A DNA stretch of 64,000 bases from positions 270,140 through 334,139 of the forward strand of contig VYZB01000297.1 in assembly GCA_013397455.1 (NCBI GenBank), written 5' to 3'. Below the pieces are notes generated by a model, which was given only the letters and a program-made list of their open reading frames with translations, was not told where the DNA came from and made no database searches. A program made the position numbers and the translations under genes. Shown here piece after piece: positions 13,701-24,900 of this stretch (the stretch's first letter is position 1; every line of letters begins with the position of its first letter). This stretch comes from Crotophaga sulcirostris (Eukaryota > Chordata > Aves > Cuculiformes > Crotophagidae).

Positions 13701-15068
13701 TTTGTCTCCAGTGGGAAGTCAAAAGCTGCTTGACTGAGACGAAGGTAGGACAGGTTAATGTGCAGAACTGCAGATGCTGACTTTTGCCAAAATAGCAGGT
13801 GTCAAAGGACACCTGAGGAGGATAGGACCAAATAGCCAGGGAAGCCCTTGTTCTCCTCCATATCTGGTCTCTGCAGCAAAGCTGACAGTACAAGTGTGGG
13901 GTAACAACTCTGAGAAGCCATGACCTTTGGTGGGAGCAGGACTCCCTGCTGTAAAGCATCCTGATTCCACAGCTATGAAACATTCTTACTGCTAATGAAA
14001 TTGTCCACAGTTTCCCAGGCTTGGAAACCAAGCAATCACAGGTGGAAATGAGTGAGGCATCAGAGGATGGTGGAGTTATGAGGGAGAAGGAGGAACGAAA
14101 CTCAGTTACTCCCAGCTTATTAAAAAAATTCATTTAAAAGAATATTGTTCCTTGGTTTTGGGATGACTTTGTAACTTATTCCCTCACCCCTTGAGAGATC
14201 TGCCTTTTAACAAATGAAAGGAGAACAATGACTGGGTTTGAAACTGTCAGCAGGTCACTGTAACCCACAGCCCAGCATTGCAGGGGAGGGGGTGCCATGA
14301 TGCTTTGGCGTTTGGAGATGCCCTTGGCTGAGAGCAGTGTGCCTGAGGTCAGACTCTGATCTGAAATAACTACATCCTTTAAAGACTGCAGTATCTAGAA
14401 GGTAGGCAGCTCCCACTGTTTTATATGCCTGTTTTTGGCCTCTCTCCTATGTTTTCCCATAACGAATGCTGTGCTCCCTTTCTGGCAAAACCTAAGCTGG
14501 GCATGCAAAGTGGCCTCGTGGGGGAAATGAGCCGCAGGCATCAGCAGGGCTCCTGCTGTTCAGGAAAGCCTGCAGCAGCGCCCCTTTTCTTATTTTATTT
14601 GTTGCTTAAAACAGCAAGCAAATTCTCATTTCATTGGGAGGGCGTAAATTGTTGACCTCATTGGATTTATAGCAGACTCCAGCTTTCAAACTAATGACAG
14701 ACTCGCCGAGCAGCCGCTTGGCAAAGCTAATTAGAAAGCACGTGTTTAGGCAGGGGGAGCTGTTTTTCTCTTCCCAGGCAGGGTGTTTATTGGGATAACC
14801 CAGCACAGGCTGTGCTCACTCACCTTTGCCACGGGTAGATACGGTAGGGAGGGTTGTGGCTGCTGGCGTGGCTCGTGGCAGCTGCCTCACCAGGACCTGC
14901 CACCAGCGACTTCTGGTGGCTCTGGGCAGCTGGCTGACCCGCGGCGTCGTCTTCCAAGCTCTGCTGGATGGCCATCTTTATAAGCTCATCTTCACTCAAG
15001 CTACTGTATAGACTGTATTCCTCACAGCCTATTGTTTGTCTTTGAGTATTTGCTGCCATCGTAGCCAT
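4614..15068 (-). CDS. ASB2: ASB2 (ankyrin repeat and SOCS box protein 2), 5' half of the gene, two alternative first exons
   Basis: ASB2 is the substrate receptor of an Elongin B/C-Cullin 5-RBX2 E3 ubiquitin ligase; known substrates are filamins, in muscle and in blood cells (family knowledge). The coding exons on the minus strand are 14824-15068 or 13136-13302 (alternative first exons), then 8755-8921, 7896-8051, 7508-7753 and 4614-4785. All junctions have AG acceptors and GT donors, and codon phases agree throughout (2, 1, 1, 1, 2). Both first exons end in phase 2, so either joins the shared exon in frame. With the upstream first exon, the visible part is about 328 residues with roughly seven ankyrin repeats, for example RGWTALHEAVSRNDLE and DGLLPLHIAAKKG. 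Human ASB2 is about 587 or 635 residues with 12 ankyrin repeats and a SOCS box, so the C-terminal half lies left of position 1. I searched 1-4613 for the next exon and saw none. Identification rests on near-identity to human ASB2 in several exons. Confidence 0.97.
4907..5276 (-). mobile_element. CR1 LINE, older family, truncated
   Basis: Read on the plus strand it begins with the inverted classic tail (GAATCATAGAATGGTTTGGG). It continues through TTGGAAAGGACCATGAAGAT, CCTGTTCCAGTGTTTCACCA and TTCTTCTAATATCTAGTCTA to CTCCTCCAAGCTGAG. It is more diverged than the TGATACTG-tailed copies. Confidence 0.9.
5550..5612 (+). mobile_element. CR1 3' terminal remnant
   Basis: GACCAGATGATCTCAATAGG resembles the CR1 3' end (GGACTAGATGATCTC...AGGT), followed by decayed sequence. 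Short and uncertain. Confidence 0.5.
7162..7339. repeat. Tandem duplication, about 101-bp period, two copies
   Basis: Copies at 7162-7238 and 7263-7339 both run from AGAGAGCACCATA to CTAGATCATGGTC with several substitutions. The 24-bp spacer contains another AATTAGAGAGCA block, which points to slippage or unequal exchange. It is inside an ASB2 intron. Confidence 0.85.
7508..7753 (-). CDS. ASB2: ASB2 ankyrin exon (CERKNAEAARLL)
   Basis: A 246-nt exon with a TTTTTTTCCAAACAG acceptor and a GTGCGT donor. It encodes three ankyrin units: CERKNAEAARLLVQYNADTN, RGWTALHEAVSRNDLEIIDI and YGITSLFVAAESGQLEALRY. The donor has C at intron position 4 and is weaker than consensus, but it is the only one giving the right phase and the join CGADINT. 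Confidence 0.97.
7896..8051 (-). CDS. ASB2: ASB2 ankyrin exon (YPGTIDQRTL)
   Basis: A 156-nt exon with a TATTCACAG acceptor and a GTGAGT donor. It encodes YPGTIDQRTLNEETALYLAT and then an ankyrin repeat, GNLDCLLTLLQAGAEPDI, ending ETPLYK plus one base. Both flanking phases fit the neighbouring exons. Confidence 0.97.
8052..8754 (-). other. ASB2 intron
   Basis: A 703-bp intron between the shared first ankyrin exon and the YPGTIDQ exon. A loose CTACCACTATCACTAC-type simple stretch sits near 8275-8310. Nothing else is recognisable. Confidence 0.85.
8755..8921 (-). CDS. ASB2: ASB2 shared exon, start of ankyrin domain
   Basis: A 167-nt exon with a TTTTAAAG acceptor and a GTCAGT donor. It encodes EIDPVVAAIKDGDEKAV through NKDGWIPLHEAAYYGQVGCL, the first ankyrin repeat. 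Human has IKAIKDGDEEAL and NKEGWLPLHEAAYYGQVGCL at the same place. Its first base completes the split codon from either first exon. Confidence 0.96.
8922..13135 (-). other. ASB2 first intron for the alpha-type isoform
   Basis: About 4.2 kb of sequence without recognisable repeats. It contains a chance-looking 203-codon open frame on the plus strand (9410-10021). That frame shows no domain and is read in several frames at once. Confidence 0.75.
13136..13302 (-). CDS. ASB2: ASB2 downstream alternative first exon (alpha-type isoform)
   Basis: A 167-nt coding exon begins MTRFSYSEYFSLFHSC, which matches the start of the shorter human isoform (MTRFSYAEYFSLFHSC) almost exactly. It ends SLFSTSQP plus two bases of a valine codon, followed by a GTAAGT donor. 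Human has SLFKTSQL at the same place. An upstream in-frame ATG exists at 13332, but the conserved start is at 13302. The middle of the exon (RRSRLGAQSRGRAQ) is GC-rich and diverged. No splice acceptor is needed, so a promoter should lie just above 13302; see the CArG-like site at 13473-13482. It splices to the shared exon at 8921. Confidence 0.93.
13473..13482. promoter_or_regulatory. CArG-like site above the ASB2 alpha-type start
   Basis: CCATATAAGA, one base off the CArG consensus, lies about 170 bp upstream of the ATG at 13302. Read on the minus strand it also gives a TATA-like TTATATGG. Confidence 0.3.
14727..14744. promoter_or_regulatory. Homeodomain-type palindrome plus E-box cluster
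   Basis: CTAATTAG (14727-14734) is followed 4 bp later by CACGTG (14739-14744), close to the ASB2 beta-type first exon. Only the motifs are visible; activity is inference. Confidence 0.3.
14824..15068 (-). CDS. ASB2: ASB2 upstream first coding exon (UIM-containing, beta-type isoform)
   Basis: This 245-nt coding part ends in a GTGAGT donor after phase 2. The chosen start ATG at 15068 has A at -3 and G at +4; a second ATG three codons on (15059) is equally well placed. The peptide contains EEYSLYSSLSEDEL followed by a ubiquitin-interacting motif, SEDELIKMAIQQSLEDD, at about residues 25-41 (acidic patch, then the A-x-x-x-S core). This matches the N-terminus of the longer human isoform, which is described as the muscle (beta) form. 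The reading frame stays open upstream, but a good acceptor (TTTTCTTTTATAG) ends at 15097. The exon therefore probably begins at 15096 with 28 nt of A-rich 5' UTR and is preceded by an unseen non-coding exon. The junction peptide PWQR mirrors human PWTR. Confidence 0.93.
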
Positions 15069-16318
15069 TCTTCTTTTTATTTTTTTTTTTGCTTTCCTAT
15101 AAAAGAAAATTGTGATCATCAAAATCTGGAAGAAGAAACTTGGCTATCTTGTACTTTCATTCAGCTCTGCCTCTTGATTAGGCTGACTAGAAAACCTTTC
15201 ACCAAATAGAAAACATTGTCAGCTAAAATCTGCATGTAAACCTAATGAACCAACTCCTTTCTGTCACATAGAAGTAGATGATTTATCTGGTATTTTAAAA
15301 AAGGGAAGGGAGGTGCTGCAAGCAAGGCAGGTTTTTATCAACGTAGTCTGGTTACCAGAGCTCAAGAGAAAAGTGAGTTAAGGAAATCCCCATAAGATTA
15401 AAGAGATAAAGCTTTGAAATCAATTTATTTAGGAGAACGCCAATGAACATCTCATTTTGTCATTTGTGTTTGTTTGTTTTATTTTTTGCTCTATTGCAGA
15501 AAATGAAGGCAAGAGATTTGTCTGCTGGTTTTCTGCAAGATCAGGTTCTTCATCATGAAGTGTAAAGACACTATGTGGAATAATTTTTTTCACCTTATCT
15601 GGAGATCTCTCAAGCAACATGCAAATCTATTCTTTGAAGTGACTTTGTTTCACTCAGCTAGGAAAGCAACACAACACTGCTCAGTTTCACTTCTGATTTT
15701 TTTTTTTTTTGCATTTCACAGAACAAAGTTCAAGGTCATGAGCTTTAAGACTTACAGTCAGACTCTTTTCTAAAAACCCGTGGTTGAGAGATGGAAATGA
15801 GAGAAGGGGGAAACATCAAAGCACACTCAGCATTCACAGAATGACTGTGAACCATCACTGCAGTGTGGATTCAAAAAAAAATAAAGACAATCCAAAATAC
15901 TGTGGTATTTCCAGCAGTGATAGGGAAGTACTGATGCCATGGATGGTTTGCTGCTCTAGCAGGTTCTCATCCAGATGCCAGAGAGCACTCTGGCTACCAG
16001 TGTTCAAGAGGCAGGGGCTTATTTTGTGGGAGGAGATGGAAAAGCTTGGCTCTTCTACGAACATGGCAGCCAAGGGGTAACGGGTTCTCTTTTTATAAAC
16101 ACACCAGTGAGCAAGAAATGTAAAATACTGGAGGATGCTGGGATGAGGAGCAATGGGTACGAGCTGCCTGTGGACAGGGCAGGCAAGGAGAGGGAGCCAG
16201 CAGACAGGTACTGGGGAGGCATTGTCCCCCAGGCACAGGCAGCTGAGTGTACCAGCATGGTTGTCCACAAAGCTGCCTGTGTCCCACCCTGGGGCTGTCA
16301 GTCCCTGCTGCAGTGATG

Positions 16319-16366
16319 CCACAGTATCACAGTATTACAAGGTTGGAGAGGACCTTTGAGATAATT
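16319..16366 (-). mobile_element. CR1 3' terminal fragment
   Basis: CACAGTATCACAGTATTACA then AGGTTGGAGAGGACCTTTGA is the inverted CR1 3' end with its short tail repeat. Only about 48 bp remain. Confidence 0.85.
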
Positions 16367-16460
16367 TTTTTTAAGAAAATAATACAATTTGAAGAAAACA
16401 CAAGCACTTAAATCAAGCCATAAGTAACATAAAATCACAGATTTAAGCTTTTCATTTCAG

Positions 16461-16636
16461 AAATGGTGATATTTCCCCCATCAACAGCCACATCAGACTC
16501 CAAGCACACCCCAGAAGAAGTGGAAAATGTTCAGGTTAAAGGAAAGCCCAGCAGATTTCAAATTGACGTTATGACTTTGAACGACGAAGGATTTATTTCA
16601 GCCATGAATGCTGCCAAAATAAAAACTTCTGTTGCA
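16461..16636 (+). other. Exon-like ORF with splice-like borders, unknown family
   Basis: A strong acceptor-like tract (TTAAGCTTTTCATTTCAG) is followed by 176 nt whose frame from ATG 16463 runs 58 codons to a GTAAAT donor-like site. The peptide is balanced in composition (KHTPEEVENVQVKGKP, SRFQIDVMTLNDEGFISAMN) and unlike the low-complexity chance frames nearby. RFQI fits the RFx[V/I] docking motif bound by SPAK/OSR1 kinases. I do not recognise a family. It may be an exon of an unannotated transcript, a relic exon, or chance. Confidence 0.3.
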
Positions 16637-19201
16637 GTAAATAATACAACCCAATTTTGTTGGGATTTCTTTTTTTATTTTCAGCCAGATCTCTCATGGC
16701 TCATGTTAGTTACCTTCTCCAGTGAGAGCTGGTCTGCTTCAGCTCTGCTGTGGCAAGGAACTAATCCCAGGCATCAAACCACTGATAGCACCTGTATGGA
16801 GCTGCTGCCCACCCCAGTTGCTCCAGTACCTGTCCTTGGCTGCACTCCAGCCTGCAGCTGGCTGAGAACCATGACACAGCTTTGTTTTCCTGGCAGTTTC
16901 TGCTGCTGCTGGGCTTGTTCAGCTCCTGGCATGCAGGGCAACCCTTTCTGTCAGCTCATGTACTCACTCAAGTAACTGGTGCTCTGCAGATGTGTGAAAT
17001 GCACGGGCTGGAGTCAGAGGGCTTCTGTGCAGCACCCAGCACTGCAATGCCTAAATGTAGGGACCTGGCCCTGGTGGTGACTCAGAGACCTAAACCAAGC
17101 AATTAATGAAGGGCAGAATCTGAGCATAAGCTCTTAATGGAGATGATGCACAGTGACTCTTTGGAGGAGGCAAGAATGGAGATGAAAATGCTCCTCTCCG
17201 AGGGCAAACTGCACCAGTGGGCCATGGGGTACAGATTCCTCCTCTTTACCCTTCTGAGCCCCACTGCCAGCATCCTGACAGCACAGGAGGCAGAGCAGGC
17301 AGAAAGTCCAGCTTCACTGTCCTTCTGAGCTGAGGGCTGGAGTCCCTCCATGGGCAGGTAGGTCTTTGAGGGGTGTACAGGAGACCCCTGCCAGTGTGGA
17401 TCTGCCCTCTGGAACAGAGGAGCTAACTGATGTAGGTGCTTCACTAAATCCAATGGATCTAGGTATAAAGACCGTTTCTGGGCATCTTCCCCTCCCTCCT
17501 TATTTTGTTTCACACCTTGTGAAGGCACAGGGAGGCAAAAGGAAGATTTTGAGTTTGGGGATCACTCCTATTTCACTCTCTAATTCTTTTAAATGGGTCC
17601 CACCCACTCTCAGAGAAAAGGAAGAACCTCCCTTGCATGTTGGTGATCCTCACTAATCTAAATATTTTGACAGGAATCACACGGAGTACAGAAACAACAG
17701 TCCTGGCTGCAGCTCCTGCCACTGACTCATTCTGTAGGAAGAAACACCGTGAGGCCCAAAATAGAAAAAGCTTTCAGTTCTGTTCATGTAACTGGCACAG
17801 CCCTGACAAGGGTGTGAGGGTCTCATCCTGGGGCTGCAGGAGCTTTTGGGTTGGTCCTAATAACCATGTACAACTTTGGCTGTCCTGACCTGTTGCAGAG
17901 ATGGTTCCAGTTGGGCTTGAAGAAGTTCTTGCTTCCCTCCACCTGTCTCCCCCACCTTGGACTGGTCTGCGTAGCATCTGAGCTTGGCAGGAGGTATGAC
18001 ACGTGCCTCTTCCCTACAGATTGCTGTGAAACAGCCCCGAGCAGAGCAACGCAGAGCCACCACCCTCCCTTTCCACCTGGAGATGCTTTTGGTTGAAGCT
18101 GCAGAACCACAAGGCTCAGGCACTGTTTCAAACTATTTCTGCAACAAGCTACAGTGAGCCAGCTGAGCTGCAGCAACTGGCCAAGTGCGTGCCCTCAGCT
18201 GGAGGTTAATGCAGCACAGCCTGACTCACTTCAACTTTCTTTCACTGTGGCTGAGCGCCGTGCCATCGCCTGGTGCTGCTGCAGCCACTTGGTCCTATCC
18301 TGGCTCAGCTGACACAGCAGAACTAAGGTAACCCCATCTGTGGCCAGTGGTGAACTACCACAGTGTTGTGAAAGCCCACTAGGCTAACGCTCTATAAGCT
18401 AGGAGCTTCTGTAATGAAGATGTGAAAAAAAAAATAAATAAAAAAATCAGTCTCTGTTGCTAGGAATAGTTGAACCAGTTTGAGTAGGTAAGATCTGGCC
18501 AAAGTGGTCTTTCTAAATGGAGCTTGAATCTGTTTGCTTGCTCTAAGCCTGCTTATTGTAGGTTTAAAGTACTGAAATCAGATGGATGAGTTAAATGCTC
18601 GGTTTAGTTTTCAGTCTAACTTTAGGTTTGGGGGGGAGATTTTAATGTTTGGCTGTCGCCTGCCCTTCTCTGGCAGCCCAGGAGCTCCCCTCCCATGCAG
18701 GCAGCACACAGCCTTGCATGTGCTGTGAGAGCAGAACCTGATTTTTAAGGCTGTGGGTATAGCACCCTTCTTATTCCTTAGCGACTGCTTTGCCTTCAGG
18801 TCTGAACGGCTTCACCAGTGATCTCTCTTGGCAGAGACAGGATCCTGCTGCCTCTGCTGCCTGCCATCCAATAGCTCAGTCTGACAAGGTCTTCTGGATC
18901 TAAATTTATCATAATTTTCACACATCATCTTGATTCTTAATTTTACTTTCCCTGTTTCAGTGGAGTTTGTTTATTTAGATGTAGGAATGAGGTCTGTGCC
19001 ATACAGAGGTAACTCATACACATACACATATACCTACAGAGGTAACTCTGCTGCATCCAGCAACCAGAAGGGAAGGTTAGACATGAAATGCTTTTACCAG
19101 TGCCAGACTGTGGTGCTCTGTCCTGTTAGCAAGCAGCTGTACCTGGGAGATCTCTGAAACCAAAGGTACCACTCACCAGAGTGACTACTAGTAACCAATT
19201 G

Positions 19202-19418
19202 CAGTATCACAGTGTCACAGTGTCACAAGGTTGGAAAGGACCTCTGAGATCATCAAGTCCAACCTATGACCCAACACCAACACCAACCCATCATCTAAAC
19301 CATGGCACTGAGTGCCTCATCCAATCTCCTCTTCAACACCTCCAGGGCTGGCGACTCCACCACCTCCCTGGGCAGCACCAATCACCCTTTCAGTGAAGAA
19401 CTTTTTCCTAACGTTATG
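19202..19418 (-). mobile_element. CR1 LINE 3' fragment
   Basis: Inverted CR1 starting CAGTATCACAGTGTCACAGT. It contains GAGATCATCAAGTCCAACCT and CACTGAGTGCCTCATCCAAT and ends near AAGAACTTTTTCCTAACG. Confidence 0.95.
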
Positions 19419-21397
19419 GTAAAAGCCACAGACAAACACAATTAGGTTGCTACTCTATTTGGACTACAAGCTGGTCAACATACAGTGTTTGGGAGAGAAT
19501 GGGCCTCTGATCCCTGATGCAACATAAATAAACAACAAGGATTACAGCCGACTTTGAACATGCAGAACAGCTCTATTCAGTATTATTAGCATCTGAAACA
19601 ACTGGTCCCCATTGATAGCACTTCCTTAAAGAAAAGCTTAGCTAGGCTGCCTGTCCTTCTTCAATAGATCCCAGGCAGCAGAATTAGCAGAATTACTTAT
19701 TGCTGTCAGAGGAGGGTGGCAGGTGAGTGACAAGGTCATTAAGGGAGCAGAGCCAGGGACTTTGCCTGCCTTTGCACTGAGTTTACCCCAGTCAGCTTGT
19801 AACTCAATACAGGACCACAGTATTTATGGCTCAGGGTGTGATGAACCACATTTCTGAAAACAAAACCAAGTATTTGAAGGCTGCAAAAGAGAGAGAAGAG
19901 GTGAAGCTTTCTTGTTTTCCTTCTTGCAAGGAATGCTTGAGCCCCAGCTTCTGCAGCTACGCGTTTGTCTCTCCATGTGTTTGCCTTTTTACTTCTGAGA
20001 GCAGCAGGAGCACACGTAGGGGGAAGGCAAACACGGCTGGAAGTCTTCACAGCAAACCAAGCCTCCACTTTAGCTCTTACTGTGGCACCTTTAAGGCCAG
20101 ATTCTCTGCTGGCAATGGAAACTAGACCAATTTGCAGCACTTAAGTACTCATCTTTTTGCTCTATTTTAGGTCAGTTTCCAGATAAATCTTTGCAGTTCT
20201 CAAAGGATATTCTTATTGGATAATTACTGCTGGGAAGCCAATGATTTTTTAAAACCAGAAAGATTTCAGTGCCCATCAGATCTGCCAGAGCTGGGATCTT
20301 AGAAGAATGACACCTCGTGCTGTCCAGCTGCAGCAACAGGCAAATATATTTTGTAATGACAGCTTATGCAAACCACTCAAGTTCTAGCCCAGTGCTGAAG
20401 GAGCAAAGCCAGGCTTCCCAAAAGAATCCTGCAAGCAAACAAATCCCCTTGTCCAGCCCCAGCTGTCAAAACAGGTCACCTATCAGTCTGGCATATGTTA
20501 CGATGCCATCGGACTGGGACTCTGCGCAAATTCTTTACTGGAAATGCATACACCTGCAAGCTTTGATTTCTTCTCAGAAAGCAATTCACCCAGCAATCTG
20601 TGCAATGTTAGCCTTGTGCAATACCAGCTTGAAATTTATAAATGAAAGAAATAATTTGCTGATGTATTTTTTTCCCCTTCGCGCTGTTCCTTGCACACTA
20701 TATTGTACCTTGGCAAGTTATCACAACGACAATTGTTTCTGAGCAAGATATTCAAGGGACAAAGATATAAGCCTCAGCTGCAAGTTAAAGAAAAGTAAGA
20801 AAATGGCAGAGCTACAGTTCTGCTTAACACCACTGAGTGTTTTATGGCTTATTTTTTAAAAAAAATAAAAATAAAAAAATCCAAAGCAAAACAAGATCAA
20901 ACCACAAGAGAGTTAGGTTACAAACTGCTATAGGAATAAAAATTTGCATAGACATAGCAAACTGACATTTTGAAAATTATAAACAAGTTCAAAACATGCA
21001 TATTTGCATTACCTTTTTAGTTCTCAAATAAAAGCGTAATAATACTGCTGAAATAGGTTATCTCCTTGATTAAGTCTTAATTCAGAAAATCCTTGCTGGT
21101 ATTCATCTCCCTGCTTTGCCTGGATGTTTCGATCAACTGCAGCACAGCTTTGAAACGCTCTCACTTTGGTGCCTGGAGTTTATTTCTGGATCACCCCATG
21201 ATCAGCGAATACAAGCCAAAATATAAGTTGTTCTGAATATCAGATTTCCCGTTTGAAGATGCACGGCACAAACTTTTACCCATCCTAAAGTTCTCCTTTG
21301 TTGCGTTATCTGAAGAACTTCATCAAGCATCCTGTAGCTAAATGACACAAATTTGACCTTTGTATTACATCATTATTTATTGTCCCTGACAAGTAGA

Positions 21398-21407
21398 CCA
21401 TATATGG
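21398..21407. promoter_or_regulatory. Perfect CArG box (SRF site)
   Basis: CCATATATGG matches CC(A/T)6GG exactly and is palindromic. It sits about 6 kb upstream of the ASB2 beta-type exon, in unique sequence. Function is inferred from the motif only. Confidence 0.4.
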
Positions 21408-24267
21408 ACATGTTTCTGGAACCTAAAGAGAGGAAAGAAATCGCCTTATAATTTTGAAGTAAAATATGTTGCCCTGGAAAGCTTTATTTACTTGGGGAGA
21501 AGGGAGCTCACTTTGCTTTGCTTTTAGTTGCTGGTAGTTAACCAAAACAGGCAAACGTTACACGGGTATTTATTGATGTTTTAGAGTGGTTCGTGTATTT
21601 TTAAGACTGCAAGTTTGAGACTTCAGGATTCGAAAATGTGACCAGAGCAGCTGTGAACCTGTTCCAATCAGTGCTTGTAAGAGCTTACTACTGGTGAAGA
21701 ACTGCTCTTGTACAAAATAAACGTGAGCAGCAGCCCCTCCCTCAGACTCCTCAAGGCTACAGAAGTGGAATGAGAGCCATCTTCCCCACGTCTGACAGAA
21801 GGCAAGTTGGCCAAGACAGAGAGAGCGTTAATCTGGCGATGAGCTAGAATAGAACAGCTGGGCACACACATGGGAGAACTGTCGCTGTTGGATTAGCTGG
21901 AACATGGGGATAATACTCAGTTTGGGAAGATTTCTATATATTTGCTCACCTAATATGATGAGTGAAGGGAAACAGTATAGTATAGAATCAAAATGATGCC
22001 TTTGCTTTTTCCTTCAACTTCTGCTTCGCTGATTCCTGGGGCAAAACATTGCATAAAAAGAGAATAAAGCCTAGACTGCAACAGACCTCGTTTCCTTTCT
22101 GACTACCTTGTTGAGCCTCAGGCTAGTGTACTCACTCTGTCAGTGCATAAACATCCCTGTCTAAGGCTTAACAAAAGCAATCTTGAAGGGAACCAATTTA
22201 GCAAGATCATAATATTCACTAATGGGCGCTCCCTTTCAACTCACCTGCTTTGCTTTTTGGCACTTTCAGAGCCAGCATCATTCCCTCTCCATGATTGCTT
22301 CATGATCTGACTTGCTCCAGCATGATGCGATGGTCAGGATCTGTCTCATCCACCCTTCTCTGCTGCCTGCAAAACTCTTGTCTTGTCCAAAGTTGAGGAC
22401 ATTCAGCAGTTACTGTGGCAGGCAAAGGAGATCCGGATGTCATCACCAAGAGGGTGTGAAACTTACGGCCTTGAAAACAGTCAGCCAACCCTCCATGGCT
22501 TTCAAACAACACCCAGAAACCCAGAACTTTTTTTCCCTCATATTAGTTTAAGATTGTAACCAGCCTCAGCTTAAAGCCAAGAGTGAATGTCTCCCACATT
22601 TGACAATTCTGCCTGCCTTCTTGGCAGTCTGTCATTGGATCCACACCCTTGGCACTCTTAAGGCTGGATTCACGTCCCACTGAACTCAAGGAAAAATGTG
22701 TTATTGTGATGCAGATGCACATTTGATGGAGGCAAGTGTGCCTATGTTTTCAAGGATGGACTATTTGATTATAAAAAAGATACTGGGGCTTAAGGTCCCA
22801 TCAAGTATAAATGCTGCAGGTTGTTCCTGATGCCATTCACACCAAGCGCATTACAATTCCCTTCCCTCTCACATTCCTGGGTTTTCTTGCAAAGCCTCGT
22901 GCCCCCTTTGATGTATTTGGAACTCCTATGAACTCTGCTGTGCCGTTTTCCAATGCAAGCACAGGATTCTGCTTTGGAAGACCTATTTTCAGATACCACT
23001 ATCTCTCTCTTTTTTTTTTACTCTCTTGAGTAAATCATTTATCTCTTCTGTGTCTCATTCTCTACATTAGTGAAGTGGAAATAATCAAATGCCTTAACTT
23101 TAGAGGAAAGTCCAAAACTCCTTACAGATGGGAAGCCAACATCACTACTTATATGGATAGAGACTGCCAAATAAGACCTTATTTAATTAGTATCTGTGAA
23201 ATACTTTGGTATCCTCAGAGGAAGACCTCATAGAAGTTGGAAATATTAATTACAGAAATATTACTATACAGGAATGAAATCATACATTTGGGGGTTGATT
23301 TTTTCCCAATAAAACAATGTTGTCGCTTTATTACAACCCATCCAAAACATAATATTAACAATAATTTGGATTTATTAGCATTGCATCAGACTTCTTAATA
23401 TTTCCCATGGGGCACACAGAGTTATGGATCTGTGTTTTCAGCTTAACCCCAAGACATTCCAAGATATTAAGATAAGCTACCTGCAATGATAAATACATAA
23501 ATTTAAGCCATTTTCCAGGACAGAATTCAAACTTAGATCTGTTTGTTTTCTCTTTAAACTGAAGATTATGGAAATAGCCAACTCCTGCTGATGAAGGAGT
23601 CAGCCAGGGTCTCACAAACAGGGTGCAATAAAAGAGATTTGAATCTGAGAGAAGATAAAGGACTACCACATGCAAATAACAAATGGAGGAATAAAAAGTG
23701 AGATTTAATTTATTCATGTTTCCTCAGCATAGTGAGTAGAACTCAGGTTAGGAAAGCACATTTAAGATTTCCTTAATTTGGGGGTTTGTTTAGTGTCTAC
23801 TTTAGTTGAATTAAGTAGCCTTTTCACCTGTTAAGTGCTGTTTTCTTTTAAGGCAGAACTGAATCAGAAAACGGAGACTGGTGAAAAACAAAGTTCATTT
23901 GTGAATCCCAGGAGGCCGACAAGCTTGTTACAGACTCACTTGGTGTGCAGAGCTGGCATAGTTGTGTCATCGCATTACGAAATAAAGGTGAGAATGGACA
24001 TTAGTACAAAATGTATTCTTGTCTGTAGCCTGTAACTACCAGTGATGAGTAACTCTGCTACACCCAAACACTTGGCTCGTGGGCGGCTGTTTTGAAAGGA
24101 AGAAAATACTGATTAGTTGTGACAGTAACAGTCCCTGCATGGCAAATCCTCATAACACTTTGCCACAGAACAGCATACTCCTTTGTGCCCCAATTACCTG
24201 GAACTGTTCCCTTGTTACTTATATGTTATCTAAACTTTTTTACTATAGAAAGACAGCAAGGTGTTTT

Positions 24268-24332
24268 GAGTGGCATATGGTTGGACTCAATGATCTCAAA
24301 GGTCTTTTCTAACCAGATGATTCTATGACTTC
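24268..24332 (+). mobile_element. CR1 3' terminal fragment
   Basis: GGTTGGACTCAATGATCTCA, AAGGTCTTTTCTAACC and GATTCTATGA form the CR1 3' end with the classic ATTCTATGA tail. Confidence 0.85.
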
Positions 24333-24900
24333 TCTTAAAGCATAGACCTAGGGCGCACATCTCTGTACCTTTTGCAATCATATTCGAGTGAGCAGAGCTT
24401 TGCATTCAGTGTTGCCGTGCTGTGCTTCCACCAGACACTGGCAAAGATGAAGTGCAAACACCAGAACCAAAAGCAACTGGCCTGTGCCTCCTGCTATACA
24501 ACCCACGTTCAAATAACAAGAAGATAGAAACTCCCACAGGGGAAGAGAGTTTCAATTTCCTTTGCAAGGACTGATGATTGCTTTGGCCTCAGTACTCTCA
24601 GAGAGGCAAGGAGCCAGAGGCACTTGTATGGGAAAAAGTTCAGGATGTCACACATGCCCAGGGGTAGGGAATACAATATACATTGCTTCTTGCTGACTCT
24701 GCTGCCTAAATACTTTAGTAGTGCAAAGAAGTAGGTGTTTCGAGATCACTCTGCTCAGAATGCAATTCCTCTTTCTGGAGGAATTTATCCCATGCTAAAT
24801 GGCTCCTGATTTACACCCACGAGTCAGGGTGGACTTTGGTGCACTGTACAACTCCCACCGCCACCCAATGGCTCCTCACTGAAAAATTTACCTTTCAGAT

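Larger units (their letters stand above)
13303..14823 (-). other. Region between the two ASB2 first exons; presumptive alpha promoter
   Basis: This 1.5 kb must contain the promoter of the downstream ASB2 first exon. Visible sites are a CArG-like CCATATAAGA (13473-13482), a palindromic homeodomain-type CTAATTAG (14727-14734) and an E-box CACGTG (14739-14744). No coding exon is seen. Confidence 0.6.
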
